A stretch of 64,000 nucleotides of DNA, taken from contig VXWX01000010.1 in assembly GCA_009835735.1 (NCBI GenBank), positions 21,824-85,823 of the forward strand, read 5' to 3'. The stretch is from Acidimicrobiaceae bacterium. GTDB lineage: Bacteria; Actinomycetota; Acidimicrobiia; Acidimicrobiales; Aldehydirespiratoraceae. The notes beneath the pieces were generated by a model. That model was not told the origin of the DNA, did not search any database, and worked only from the letters and a program-made list of their open reading frames with translations. The translations under genes were made by a program, and so were the position numbers. Shown piece after piece: positions 54,366 through 64,000 of the stretch (its first letter is position 1; each line of letters opens with the position of its first letter).

Positions 54366-56897
54366 CTAGAAGTGGCCCTCGCCGGCGGTCGGCTCCAGTT
54401 CGGGCTCGGGAGGCTCGAATCCCTCGATGGCGCGGAACACGATCACCTTCTTGCCCTCTTCGAGCGGATCGTCCTCCACGTCGACGATGACTATCTCTCC
54501 GGCCCGGAACTCCTTGTGCAGCAGCCGTTCCGACAGCGGATCCTCCACCAGCCGCTGGATGGCCCGGCGCAGCGGCCGCGCCCCCAGCGTGGGGTCGTAC
54601 CCGGTGGCGGCGAGGTAGTCCTTGGACGCGTCGGTCAGCTCCAGGCCCATGCCCTGACCGGCCAGTTGGTCGGCGGTGCGCACGATCATCAGGTCGACGA
54701 TGCGGCGCACCTCCTCCTGGGTCAGCTCGTGGAACACGATCACGTCGTCGATCCGGTTGAGGAACTCGGGCCGGAAGTGCTGCTTGAGCGCATCCTGAAC
54801 CTTGGACTTCATCCGCTCGTAGGTGACCCGCTCGTCGGCCTTGGTGAAGCCCAGGTTGGCCTTGCGCAGATCGGCGGTGCCCAGGTTGGACGTCATGATC
54901 AGCACCGTGTTGCGGAAGTCCACCGAACGGCCGTGGCTGTCGGTCAGGCGGCCCTCCTCGAGGATCTGCAGCAGGGTGTTGAACACATCAGGGTGGGCCT
55001 TCTCGATCTCGTCGAACAGCACCACCGAGAACGGCTTGCGCCTGACCCGCTCGGTGAGCTGGCCGCCCTCCTCGTAGCCCACGTAGCCCGGCGGCGAGCC
55101 GATCAGGCGGCTGACCGTGTGCTTCTGCATGTACTCGGACATGTCCAGAGCGATGAGGGAGTCCTCGTTGCCGAATAGGAACTCGGCCAGGGTCTTGGCC
55201 AGCTCGGTCTTGCCCACGCCCGAGGGGCCCAGGAAGATGAACGAGCCGCTCGGCCGCTTGGGATCCTTGAGGCCGGCCCGGGTGCGGCGGATGGCCTGCG
55301 AGACGGCGGAGATGGCGTCGTGCTGGGACACCACCCGCTTGTGCATCTCGTCCTCCATGCGCAGCAGCTTCTTGGTCTCCTCCTCGGTGAGCTTGTAGAC
55401 CGGGATACCAGTCCACAGCGACAGCACCTCGGCGATGGCCTCCTCGTCGACCTCGTCGAAGAGGTCGACCCCGGACGCCTTGGCCTCGCCCTCGAGGGTC
55501 TCGCGACGAGCCAGGAGCTCCTTCTCCTTGTCGCGCAGCTCGCCGGCGTCCTCGAAGCGCTGGGCGTCCACCGCGTCCTTCTTGCGGGAGATCACCTCGG
55601 CCAGCTCCGCCTCGAGCTCCTTGAACTGCGGCGGCGTGGACATGCGCTTCATGCGCAGGCGCGACCCGGCCTCGTCGATCAGATCGATGGCCTTGTCGGG
55701 CAGATGCCGGTCGGAGATGTAGCGGTCGGCGAGGTTGGCCGCGGCCACCAGCGCCTGGTCGGTGATGGTGACCCGGTGATGGGACTCGTAGCGGTCGCGC
55801 AGGCCCTTGAGGATCTCGATGGTGTGGGCCACGGTCGGCTCGTCCACGACCACCTTCTGGAAGCGGCGCTCCAGCGCGGCGTCCTTCTCCAGGTGCTTGC
55901 GGTACTCGTCGAGGGTGGTGGCCCCGATCGTCTGGAGCTCGCCCCGGGCCAGCATGGGCTTGAGGATCGAGGCCGCGTCTATGGCGCCCTCGGCCGCGCC
56001 CGCGCCGACGAGGGTGTGGATCTCGTCGATGAACAGGATGATGTCGCCCCGGCTCTGGATCTCCTTGAGGACCTTCTTGAGCCTCTCCTCGAAGTCGCCC
56101 CGGTAGCGACTTCCCGCGACCAGCGCACCCAGGTCGAGGGTGTAGAGCTGGCGGTCGCGGAGGGTCTCGGGCACATCGTCGGAGGCGATGGACTGGGCCA
56201 GACCCTCCACGATCGCGGTCTTGCCCACGCCCGGCTCGCCCACCAGCACCGGGTTGTTCTTGGTGCGCCTCGAGAGGATCTGCATGACCCGCTCGGACTC
56301 CCGGCCCCTGCCGATCACCGGGTCGAGGGCCTTCTCGCGGGCGAGCTGGGTGAGGTTCCGGCCGAACTGGTCGAGCACGTGCGAGCCCGAGGACGACTCG
56401 CCGCTGCCCCCGCCGGTGGTGGCGCCGGGCTTATCGCCTGGAGCCGATCCCGAGACACCGCCGTAGGCCGACAGCAGTTGGATGACCTGCTCGCGCACCC
56501 GCGCCAGGTCGGCGCCCAGCTTCACCAGGACCTGCGCGGCGACGCCCTCGCCCTCGCGGATCAACCCGAGCAGGATGTGCTCGGTGCCGATGTAGTTGTG
56601 GCCGAGTTGCAGAGCCTCGCGCAGGCTGAGTTCGAGAACCTTCTTGGCCCTGGGCGTGAACGGGATGTGGCCGCTGGGAGAGCTGCCGCCCTGGCCGATG
56701 ATCTCCTCGACCTGGCCCCGCACCGACTCAAGGCTGATGCCGAGGGACTCCAGGGCCTTGGCCGCGACCCCCTCGCCCTCGTGGATGAGGCCGAGAAGGA
56801 TGTGCTCGGTGCCGATGTAGTTGTGGTTGAGGAGGCGCGCCTCTTCCTGGGCCAGAACCACGACGCGACGTGCCCTGTCGGTGAACCGCTCAAACAT
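54366..56897 (-). CDS. clpC: ATP-dependent Clp protease ATP-binding subunit ClpC
   Basis: [37 protein letters not shown]; two AAA+ modules; UVR-like central region. Confidence 0.97.
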   Translation of the reverse strand: MFERFTDRARRVVVLAQEEARLLNHNYIGTEHILLGLIHEGEGVAAKALESLGISLESVRGQVEEIIGQGGSSPSGHIPFTPRAKKVLELSLREALQLGHNYIGTEHILLGLIREGEGVAAQVLVKLGADLARVREQVIQLLSAYGGVSGSAPGDKPGATTGGGSGESSSGSHVLDQFGRNLTQLAREKALDPVIGRGRESERVMQILSRRTKNNPVLVGEPGVGKTAIVEGLAQSIASDDVPETLRDRQLYTLDLGALVAGSRYRGDFEERLKKVLKEIQSRGDIILFIDEIHTLVGAGAAEGAIDAASILKPMLARGELQTIGATTLDEYRKHLEKDAALERRFQKVVVDEPTVAHTIEILKGLRDRYESHHRVTITDQALVAAANLADRYISDRHLPDKAIDLIDEAGSRLRMKRMSTPPQFKELEAELAEVISRKKDAVDAQRFEDAGELRDKEKELLARRETLEGEAKASGVDLFDEVDEEAIAEVLSLWTGIPVYKLTEEETKKLLRMEDEMHKRVVSQHDAISAVSQAIRRTRAGLKDPKRPSGSFIFLGPSGVGKTELAKTLAEFLFGNEDSLIALDMSEYMQKHTVSRLIGSPPGYVGYEEGGQLTERVRRKPFSVVLFDEIEKAHPDVFNTLLQILEEGRLTDSHGRSVDFRNTVLIMTSNLGTADLRKANLGFTKADERVTYERMKSKVQDALKQHFRPEFLNRIDDVIVFHELTQEEVRRIVDLMIVRTADQLAGQGMGLELTDASKDYLAATGYDPTLGARPLRRAIQRLVEDPLSERLLHKEFRAGEIVIVDVEDDPLEEGKKVIVFRAIEGFEPPEPELEPTAGEGHF

Positions 56898-57043
56898 CGC
56901 ATACACCTCCTGGCCAGTTGGGCTGCCTTCCCGCGGTCAGTGTAACCCGGACCCGTGACATGAGTTGCGTCGCCGAGGCAGCCCAGACCGTGACATTCGC
57001 CACGCCGCGCCCACGGCCGCGCGGTCCCCATTACCCTCGCGAT

Positions 57044-58039
57044 GTGGCCAACACCTCGCCGTTCGCTCTGCTGCCGTGCCTAGAGGACGACCTGCGGCGT
57101 GTCGAGGAGGAGCTGCTCAGGGCCGCCACGGCCCCCGACGACTTCGTCACCGAGTTGGCCCAGCATCTGATCACGGTCGGCGGGAAACTGGTCCGGCCCG
57201 GCTTCTGCCTCGCCTCGTCGCTGGTGTGCGACGCCGCGCCGAGGAGATCGTCCGATGCCGCGGTGCGGGGCGGTGCCTCGGTCGAACTGGTCCACATCGG
57301 CTCGCTCTATCACGACGACGTCATGGACGAGGCCACGACCCGGCGCTCGGTGGCCAGCGTCAACGCACAGTGGGGCAACCTGCGGGCCATCCTGGCCGGC
57401 GACTACCTGCTGGGGAGGGCCTCCGCCATGGCGGCCTCGCTCGGGGCCGAGGTCGCGGAACTGCTGGCCGAGGCGATCACCCAGCTCTGCGAGGGCCAGA
57501 TCATCGAACTCGAGAACGGCTACGACACCGAGCGCAACGAGCAGCGCTACGAGAAGGCCGTATCGGGCAAGACCGCCGCGCTGCTGTCCATCTCCTGCCG
57601 GATCGGGGCCACGGTGGGTGACGTGCCCCGGGCTGTGGTGGAGGCGCTCGGAGAATTCGGCTTCTCCTACGGCATGGCCTTCCAGATCGTCGACGACATC
57701 CTGGACCTGGTGGCCACCGAGTCGCAGCTGGGCAAACCGACCGGCAACGACCTGGCCGAGGGCACCTACACGCTTCCGGTCATCCGGGCGCTGGCCGACC
57801 CGGCGACGGGCGACGAGCTGCGCTCGATCCTCGGACGGCCCATCGACGCCGCGGCCCGCGACCGGGCCGCTCAGCTGGTCCGGTCCACCAGCGGTGTGGA
57901 CGAGGCCCGCGACACCGCCCGCATGTGGGCCGACAAGGCCCAGGCCGCGCTCACGTCGTTGCCCGACACCCCCGCCACCGCCGTGCTGCGCCTGGCGGCC
58001 GACCGTCTGACCGCAACCCCCGCCCTAATCGCCGGCTAG
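57044..58039 (+). CDS. Polyprenyl (trans-isoprenyl) diphosphate synthase
   Basis: GGKLVRPGFCL, HIGSLYHDDVMDEATTRR, FQIVDDILDLV; GTG start at 57044. Confidence 0.92.
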   Translation: MANTSPFALLPCLEDDLRRVEEELLRAATAPDDFVTELAQHLITVGGKLVRPGFCLASSLVCDAAPRRSSDAAVRGGASVELVHIGSLYHDDVMDEATTRRSVASVNAQWGNLRAILAGDYLLGRASAMAASLGAEVAELLAEAITQLCEGQIIELENGYDTERNEQRYEKAVSGKTAALLSISCRIGATVGDVPRAVVEALGEFGFSYGMAFQIVDDILDLVATESQLGKPTGNDLAEGTYTLPVIRALADPATGDELRSILGRPIDAAARDRAAQLVRSTSGVDEARDTARMWADKAQAALTSLPDTPATAVLRLAADRLTATPALIAG

Positions 58040-58054
58040 CCCGGCGAATCCGAC

Positions 58055-59470
<1,416 letters not shown>

Positions 59471-59558
59471 CGGGGTGCCGCTTCGATGCGGGCGGACTTC
59501 AGCAAGCGGCCCACCGCATGGGTGGCGAAGCTGCAGCGCATTCGCCGGCGAAGGTCGC

Positions 59559-60356
59559 TCATCGGTCCTGGTTTCGCTCGTAGACGATGCGCAGGCCGTG
59601 CAGGGTCAGGAACGGCTCGACGTGCTCGATCGTCTGCGAGATGGGGGCGATCGCGTAGGCCAGACCGCCGGTGGCTACGACGTTGGCCTCGCCCAACTCG
59701 GCCAGGAAGCGGGCGTTCATGCCGTCGATCATGGCAGTGAACCCGTACAGGGCGCCGGACTGGATGGACTCGACAGTGGTCTTGCCGATCACACTGCGGG
59801 GCTCGACCAGCTCGACCGCGCCGAGGGCGGCGGCCCGGCCGATGAGCGCATCCAGGCTGATCTCGATGCCGGGTGCGATGGCGCCTCCCATGAAGGCTCC
59901 GTCGGCCGAAATGACGTCGAAGTTGTTGCCGGTGCCGAAGTCGACCACGATGGTGGGGCCGCCGTAGAGGTCGTAGGCCGCCACTGCGTTGGCGATCCGG
60001 TCGGCGCCGACCTCCTTGGGGTTGTCGTAGTGGATCGGCATGCCGGTCTTGACGCCCGGCCCGACTACCACGGGTGAGAATCCGAGCTGGCGCCGCACCA
60101 TCTCCCGCAAGCCTGCGAGCAGTCGGGGCACGCCCGAGCAGATGGAAACCCCGGTGACATCACTGTCGAAGTCGATGTCGATCACATGGAGCAGCGACCT
60201 GATCACCACGCCGAGCTCGTCGGCCGTGCGACTCGGGTCGGTGGAGAGCCTCCAGTGGTCGACCAGCCCGTCCGCCGCGGCCGAACCGTGGACCGCGCCC
60301 GGGTCGTAGATGCCGACGACGGTCTGGGTGTTGCCGACATCGATAGCAAGCAGCAC
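59559..60356 (-). CDS. coaX: Type III pantothenate kinase
   Basis: [51 protein letters not shown]. Confidence 0.95.
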   Translation of the reverse strand: MLLAIDVGNTQTVVGIYDPGAVHGSAAADGLVDHWRLSTDPSRTADELGVVIRSLLHVIDIDFDSDVTGVSICSGVPRLLAGLREMVRRQLGFSPVVVGPGVKTGMPIHYDNPKEVGADRIANAVAAYDLYGGPTIVVDFGTGNNFDVISADGAFMGGAIAPGIEISLDALIGRAAALGAVELVEPRSVIGKTTVESIQSGALYGFTAMIDGMNARFLAELGEANVVATGGLAYAIAPISQTIEHVEPFLTLHGLRIVYERNQDR

Positions 60357-60504
60357 CGCCGCAGGATACGGCGGATCGGCCCGAGGCCGAGCGGGCAGGC
60401 GAGCAAATCGGGTTCATACGGGCGAGGCCGTGGCCCGAGCGGCCCGTGAGCGCAGCGAACAAGAGCGGGAAACACCCCGCCCCGACGCGACGGGCTTGCG
60501 CCGC

Positions 60505-61374
60505 TCAGCCGGCGCGGCAGCCGGTGTTGTCTATCAGGCGGGCCTTGCCGAACCGGACGGCCACCAGCAGCCGAACATCGCCTCGCAATGGTCCGTCCGC
60601 AACGAGGGTGGACGACGGCACCGCCGCGGTGTAGTCGATCTCCGCCAGCGGGGCGGTGGCGATCATCGAGGCCATCTCGGCTTCAACCGCCGTGGGGTCG
60701 GTCTCACCTGACTGCACCAGGGCCGCTCCGGCCTCGAGGGCGCGGCGCAGCACCGGAGCCTGGCTGCGCTCAGCCTCGCTCAAGTATGCGTTCCGGCTGG
60801 AGAGGGCGAGCCCGTCGGACTCCCGCACGGTGGAACAGCCCACCACCCGCACCGGCAGCGACAGGTCCGCGGCCATGCGGCTCACGATCGTGAGCTGCTG
60901 GAAGTCCTTCTCACCGAAGTAGGCCGAGCACTCGCCCACGATCGAGAACAGCTTGGCCACGACGGTGGCGACCCCGTCGAAGTGACCGGGGCGGGATGCG
61001 CCGCACAGCATGTCGGCAAGCTTCCCCAGGCGCACGGTGGTCACCACCGGCTCGGGGTACATCTCGCGGGTGTCGGGAACGAACACGAGGTCGGCGCCGG
61101 CCTTCGCGCACATCTCGAGATCACGGTCCAGATCCCGGGGGTAGTCGTCGAAGTCCTCGCCCGGATTGAACTGCAGGGGGTTGACGAAGATCGACACCAC
61201 CACAACGTCGTTCTCGGCCCGGGCCCGCTCGACCAGGGAACAGTGCCCCGAGTGGAGGAAGCCCATCGTGGGCACGAGCCCGACGGTGCGGCCCGCCGCT
61301 CGGGCCTCAGCAAGCCGGACGCGTAGACCGCGGATCGTGACCTCGCATTCGGGAGTGGGGCGACTGGTGCTCAT
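60505..61374 (-). CDS. panC: Pantoate--beta-alanine ligase
   Basis: VGLVPTMGFLHSGHCSLVERARAENDVVVVSIFVNPLQFNPGEDFDDYPRDL; YFGEKDFQQL. Confidence 0.97.
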   Translation of the reverse strand: MSTSRPTPECEVTIRGLRVRLAEARAAGRTVGLVPTMGFLHSGHCSLVERARAENDVVVVSIFVNPLQFNPGEDFDDYPRDLDRDLEMCAKAGADLVFVPDTREMYPEPVVTTVRLGKLADMLCGASRPGHFDGVATVVAKLFSIVGECSAYFGEKDFQQLTIVSRMAADLSLPVRVVGCSTVRESDGLALSSRNAYLSEAERSQAPVLRRALEAGAALVQSGETDPTAVEAEMASMIATAPLAEIDYTAAVPSSTLVADGPLRGDVRLLVAVRFGKARLIDNTGCRAG

Positions 61375-62093
61375 GCCTGTTCCGCGAGACGGCGGGCCTG
61401 CTGGCAGAGTGCCTCGTATGCGGCCCGCTCGTCGGGGCCGATCGCTTCCAGGTGCCGCCTGATCGTCTCGGTGTCGCCCCGGGCCGCGGGGCCGGTGAGG
61501 GCCGCGGCCGGACCCAACTCGTCGACGTTGGCCACGGTGGCTCCGACCAGGTCCATGAGGGCCGCGAAGGGCACTCCGGCCACCGAAGCGATGCGCTCGG
61601 CCTGGCCGAGGAGCGCCACCAGATGGTTGGAGGCCACCACCGCGGCCGCGTGGTAGGCGGACCGGTCGGCGTCGGCCACCTCGAACGCACGCCCGCCTAG
61701 ATCGGCGACGACCTGCCGGACGATCGGATCGCCCGCCACCGCGAACCACCCGCCCGCGAGCAGGCGTCGAGCGCCGACAGCAGCGTCCGGCAGCGCCACC
61801 AAGGGATGCAGAGCTGCCGGCCGCGGGTGCCCGGCGACGGCATCAAGACCGAGCGACCCGGCGAGGTGGGCCACCGCCGCGGTCGCAGCGGGTTCGATTG
61901 CGGCCGACACCTCTGCCACGGCGTTGTCGGGAGTGGCGATCAGCACCAGATCCACTCCGGCGGCGGCCCCCGATAGGGCGTCAGGCGTAGCCGACCGGCC
62001 CAGGATGGGGTGCAGGTGCCAGCCGACTTCGGTCAGGGCGGCAGCCATGGCTCCGCCCGCCCGGCCGCCGCCGATGATCCGAACCGACCGCAC
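61371..62093 (-). CDS. Rossmann-like/DUF2520 domain protein
   Basis: VRIIGGGRAGGAMAAALTEVGW; ALHPLVALPD; adjacent to panC with a 4-nt overlap. Confidence 0.85.
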   Translation of the reverse strand: MRSVRIIGGGRAGGAMAAALTEVGWHLHPILGRSATPDALSGAAAGVDLVLIATPDNAVAEVSAAIEPAATAAVAHLAGSLGLDAVAGHPRPAALHPLVALPDAAVGARRLLAGGWFAVAGDPIVRQVVADLGGRAFEVADADRSAYHAAAVVASNHLVALLGQAERIASVAGVPFAALMDLVGATVANVDELGPAAALTGPAARGDTETIRRHLEAIGPDERAAYEALCQQARRLAEQA

Positions 62094-62095
62094 CG

Positions 62096-62578
62096 TTATA
62101 CGTCTAGGGGTCCGAGGTTGACGATGCCGTCAGCGGCTCCGGGTACATAGCCGTCGGGCAGCAGGTCGGGACCCACGTCCGCGAGGGGCACGAGCACGAA
62201 GTCCCGCTCATGCATGCGAGGATGCGGAACGACGAGGTCGGGCGTGCTCACACGCTCGCCGTCGATCCACAGCAAGTCCGCGTCGAGGGTGCGAGGCCCC
62301 CAGCGCACCACCCTCACCCGGCCTGCCTCGAGTTCTCTGGCCCGGCACTGGGCCAGCAGCTCCTGAGCACTGGCCGCGGTCCGAAGCCTGACCACCATGT
62401 TGAGGTACGCCCCCTGCTCCGGACCGCCCACCGGCTTGGTCTCGTACACGTCGGAGACCCCGTCGACGTCGTCGAACCCGTCCACCGCGCCCCGCAGGTA
62501 GGCCATCCGGTCTCCCAGGTTGGACCCCAGCGCCACGAACACCCTCCGAGTCGGCCCTCCATGATCCGGTGCGGTCAT
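62096..62578 (-). CDS. folK: 2-amino-4-hydroxy-6-hydroxymethyldihydropteridine diphosphokinase
   Basis: VALGSNLGDRMAYLRGAVDGF; RWGPRTLDADLLWIDG; VPHPRMHERDFVLVPLADV. Confidence 0.96.
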   Translation of the reverse strand: MTAPDHGGPTRRVFVALGSNLGDRMAYLRGAVDGFDDVDGVSDVYETKPVGGPEQGAYLNMVVRLRTAASAQELLAQCRARELEAGRVRVVRWGPRTLDADLLWIDGERVSTPDLVVPHPRMHERDFVLVPLADVGPDLLPDGYVPGAADGIVNLGPLDV

Positions 62579-63078
62579 GAGGCGGGCTTGAGCTGCTGGG
62601 CCATCGACACGATCTCACGAGCCATGGGACCGAGCTCGCGCTCCAGCAGCCGCTCGGCAATGGTGATGGCCTCGGGGCCGGTGTCGACCAGGCCCGACCA
62701 CAGCAGGTAGCCCGCCACCACACCCGACACCCGGTCCCCGATTGAATCGTGGTGGAGCACCACCCGCTGGTCGGTCGAGCGGTCCCGGATCGTGGTCAGA
62801 ATCTGCTCGAGACGCTCGGCGCCGTCGCCGGGCTCCGAGAAGGGCAGGTGGGCATAGGCCAGCCCGTGCTCGTCGTAGTCGTGGAGGTTGTAGGGAATCG
62901 ACGTGATGCTCACGATCAAGCCGATCTCGTTGCGGCTCAGCCAGATGATCTCCTCGACGCGCCGCACCCGCCGGTGGCCGACGCCATAGCCGCCGGGCCG
63001 CTCGCACACGCCGAAGCGATCGGTGATGATCCACCGGAAGCCCCGAGGCTCGATCCCTTCCGACCACTTGCTGCTCAT
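62575..63078 (-). CDS. Dual-specificity-phosphatase-like protein lacking the catalytic Cys
   Basis: PTP loop region reads VVLHHDSIGDRVSGVVAGYLLW (HH in place of HC; Arg retained). Confidence 0.55.
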   Translation of the reverse strand: MSSKWSEGIEPRGFRWIITDRFGVCERPGGYGVGHRRVRRVEEIIWLSRNEIGLIVSITSIPYNLHDYDEHGLAYAHLPFSEPGDGAERLEQILTTIRDRSTDQRVVLHHDSIGDRVSGVVAGYLLWSGLVDTGPEAITIAERLLERELGPMAREIVSMAQQLKPAS

Positions 63079-63644
63079 GCATCTTCCAGATCGAAGAGAT
63101 GCACCGAGGGCAGCTCCCGGTAGCGCTCGCCCACATCCAGCCCGTAACCCACCAGCCAGTCGGCCGGAACGGAGAATCCGACGTAGCGGATGCCCTCGGT
63201 GCGAGCGTCCTCCCGCACGAGCAGGGCGCACATCTCGAAGCTGGCCGGACGCCTGGCCCTCAACAACTCGGCCAGGTAGTCGGTGGTGAGGCCGGAGTCG
63301 ACTATGTCCTCCACCAGCACGACGTGACGGTCCCGCACGTCGGTGTCGAGATCCTTGATGATGCGGACCACTCCGCTGGACTCGGTGCTGAGTCCGTAGG
63401 AGGACACGGCCATGAAGTCGATCTCGACCGGCAGGTCGATCGCCCGGGCCAAGTCGCTCATGAACACGAAGGCGCCCTTGAGAACGCCGACCAGCAACGG
63501 GGGACGACCCTGGTAGTCGGCCGTGATCTCGGCACCGATCGCCTCCACGCGGGCTCGCAGCTCCTCGGGAGTGATGATGGCGCGCCCGACCGACCCCGGC
63601 GGCTTCGGCATCTGCGCCGCGGGCTGCTCCGGCGCCAAGCTCAT
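63075..63644 (-). CDS. hpt: Hypoxanthine phosphoribosyltransferase
   Basis: LVGVLKGAFVFMSDLARAI; VRIIKDLDTDVRDRHVVLVEDIVDSGLTTDYL. Confidence 0.96.
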   Translation of the reverse strand: MSLAPEQPAAQMPKPPGSVGRAIITPEELRARVEAIGAEITADYQGRPPLLVGVLKGAFVFMSDLARAIDLPVEIDFMAVSSYGLSTESSGVVRIIKDLDTDVRDRHVVLVEDIVDSGLTTDYLAELLRARRPASFEMCALLVREDARTEGIRYVGFSVPADWLVGYGLDVGERYRELPSVHLFDLEDA

Positions 63645-63683
63645 CCTCGCACCATACCGGGCGCTGCCCGGGCCTCTACGGGG

Positions 63684-64000
63684 TCAATCCGGCGGTTGGT
63701 CCCGATGTCGGGGCTCGATGCGGAGGCGGCCCGCAGTGCGGGCCACTCGATGACCTCCGGTGATCTCGGTCGCGATGCCGCGACCCGCCGCGACGTCTAG
63801 CACCCGGCCGATCGAGGCGGCCGTCGGGGCCGAGCCGACGGCCTCAGCGATCCAGCTCCTCAGCGCCTCGGCCGCCACCGCTCGCGGTGCGGCGGCGAGG
63901 GCGGCCGCGCTGGTGGGATCGATCTCTGCAGCCAACCCGGCGATCACGTCCAGCGCTTGGGAGGCCAGATCGGCGTGGCGATTCAGAAGGGGAACCGGGT
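63684..64000 (-). CDS. tilS: tRNA(Ile)-lysidine synthase C-terminal part (truncated by window end)
   Basis: Frame open to the edge (...TRFPLLNRHADLASQALDVIAGLAAEIDP); C-terminus VLDVAAGRGIATEITGGHRVARTAGRLRI; adjacent to hpt. Confidence 0.75.
   Translation of the reverse strand, partial: PVPLLNRHADLASQALDVIAGLAAEIDPTSAAALAAAPRAVAAEALRSWIAEAVGSAPTAASIGRVLDVAAGRGIATEITGGHRVARTAGRLRIEPRHRDQPPD

Noticed and set aside
55320-56945. 541-aa + strand ORF opposite clpC
   Set aside because: Leu/Val/Asp-rich antisense translation of clpC; no independent support.

Overview
High-GC actinobacterial chromosomal window, probably Acidimicrobiia-like (inferred from gene content only). Five blocks: (1) 0-7 kb: a large Calx-beta repeat surface protein broken by two 1-nt frameshifts, a crotonase, and several gene remnants. 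(2) 7.8-14.3 kb: a mobile-element-like island with an AbiEi/AbiEii pair, a GIY-YIG protein, a ParA-like ATPase and a truncated MobF relaxase. Its gene-proximal regions carry 10-bp-phased GCGTTC direct repeats, and three of its ORFs share a C-terminal GIG[L/I] peptide. (3) 14.6-21.1 kb: a hopanoid operon (LpxL-like acyltransferase, hpnH, unknown small ORF, hpnG, hpnA, shc), followed by a tyrosine recombinase at 23.4-24.6 kb. (4) 24.8-52.7 kb: a large catabolic locus with a Rieske oxygenase, LigB-type dioxygenase, alpha/beta hydrolases, MhpD-like hydratase, molybdenum hydroxylase, amidase, M20 hydrolase, two acyl-CoA ligases, an Urt/Liv-type ABC transporter, and an SRPBCC/periplasmic-binding-protein fusion next to an ArsR regulator. 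An IS1595-type element (24-bp IRs, perfect 8-bp TSD) carrying an SLH-domain cargo gene has inserted into the 3' end of one acyl-CoA ligase. (5) 52.8-64 kb: conserved housekeeping genes (clpC, polyprenyl synthase, lysS, coaX, panC, DUF2520, folK, hpt, tilS), including an LppM-HAD fusion and a PTP-like protein lacking the catalytic Cys. All calls come from reading the sequence and the supplied ORF translations; no database search was run.
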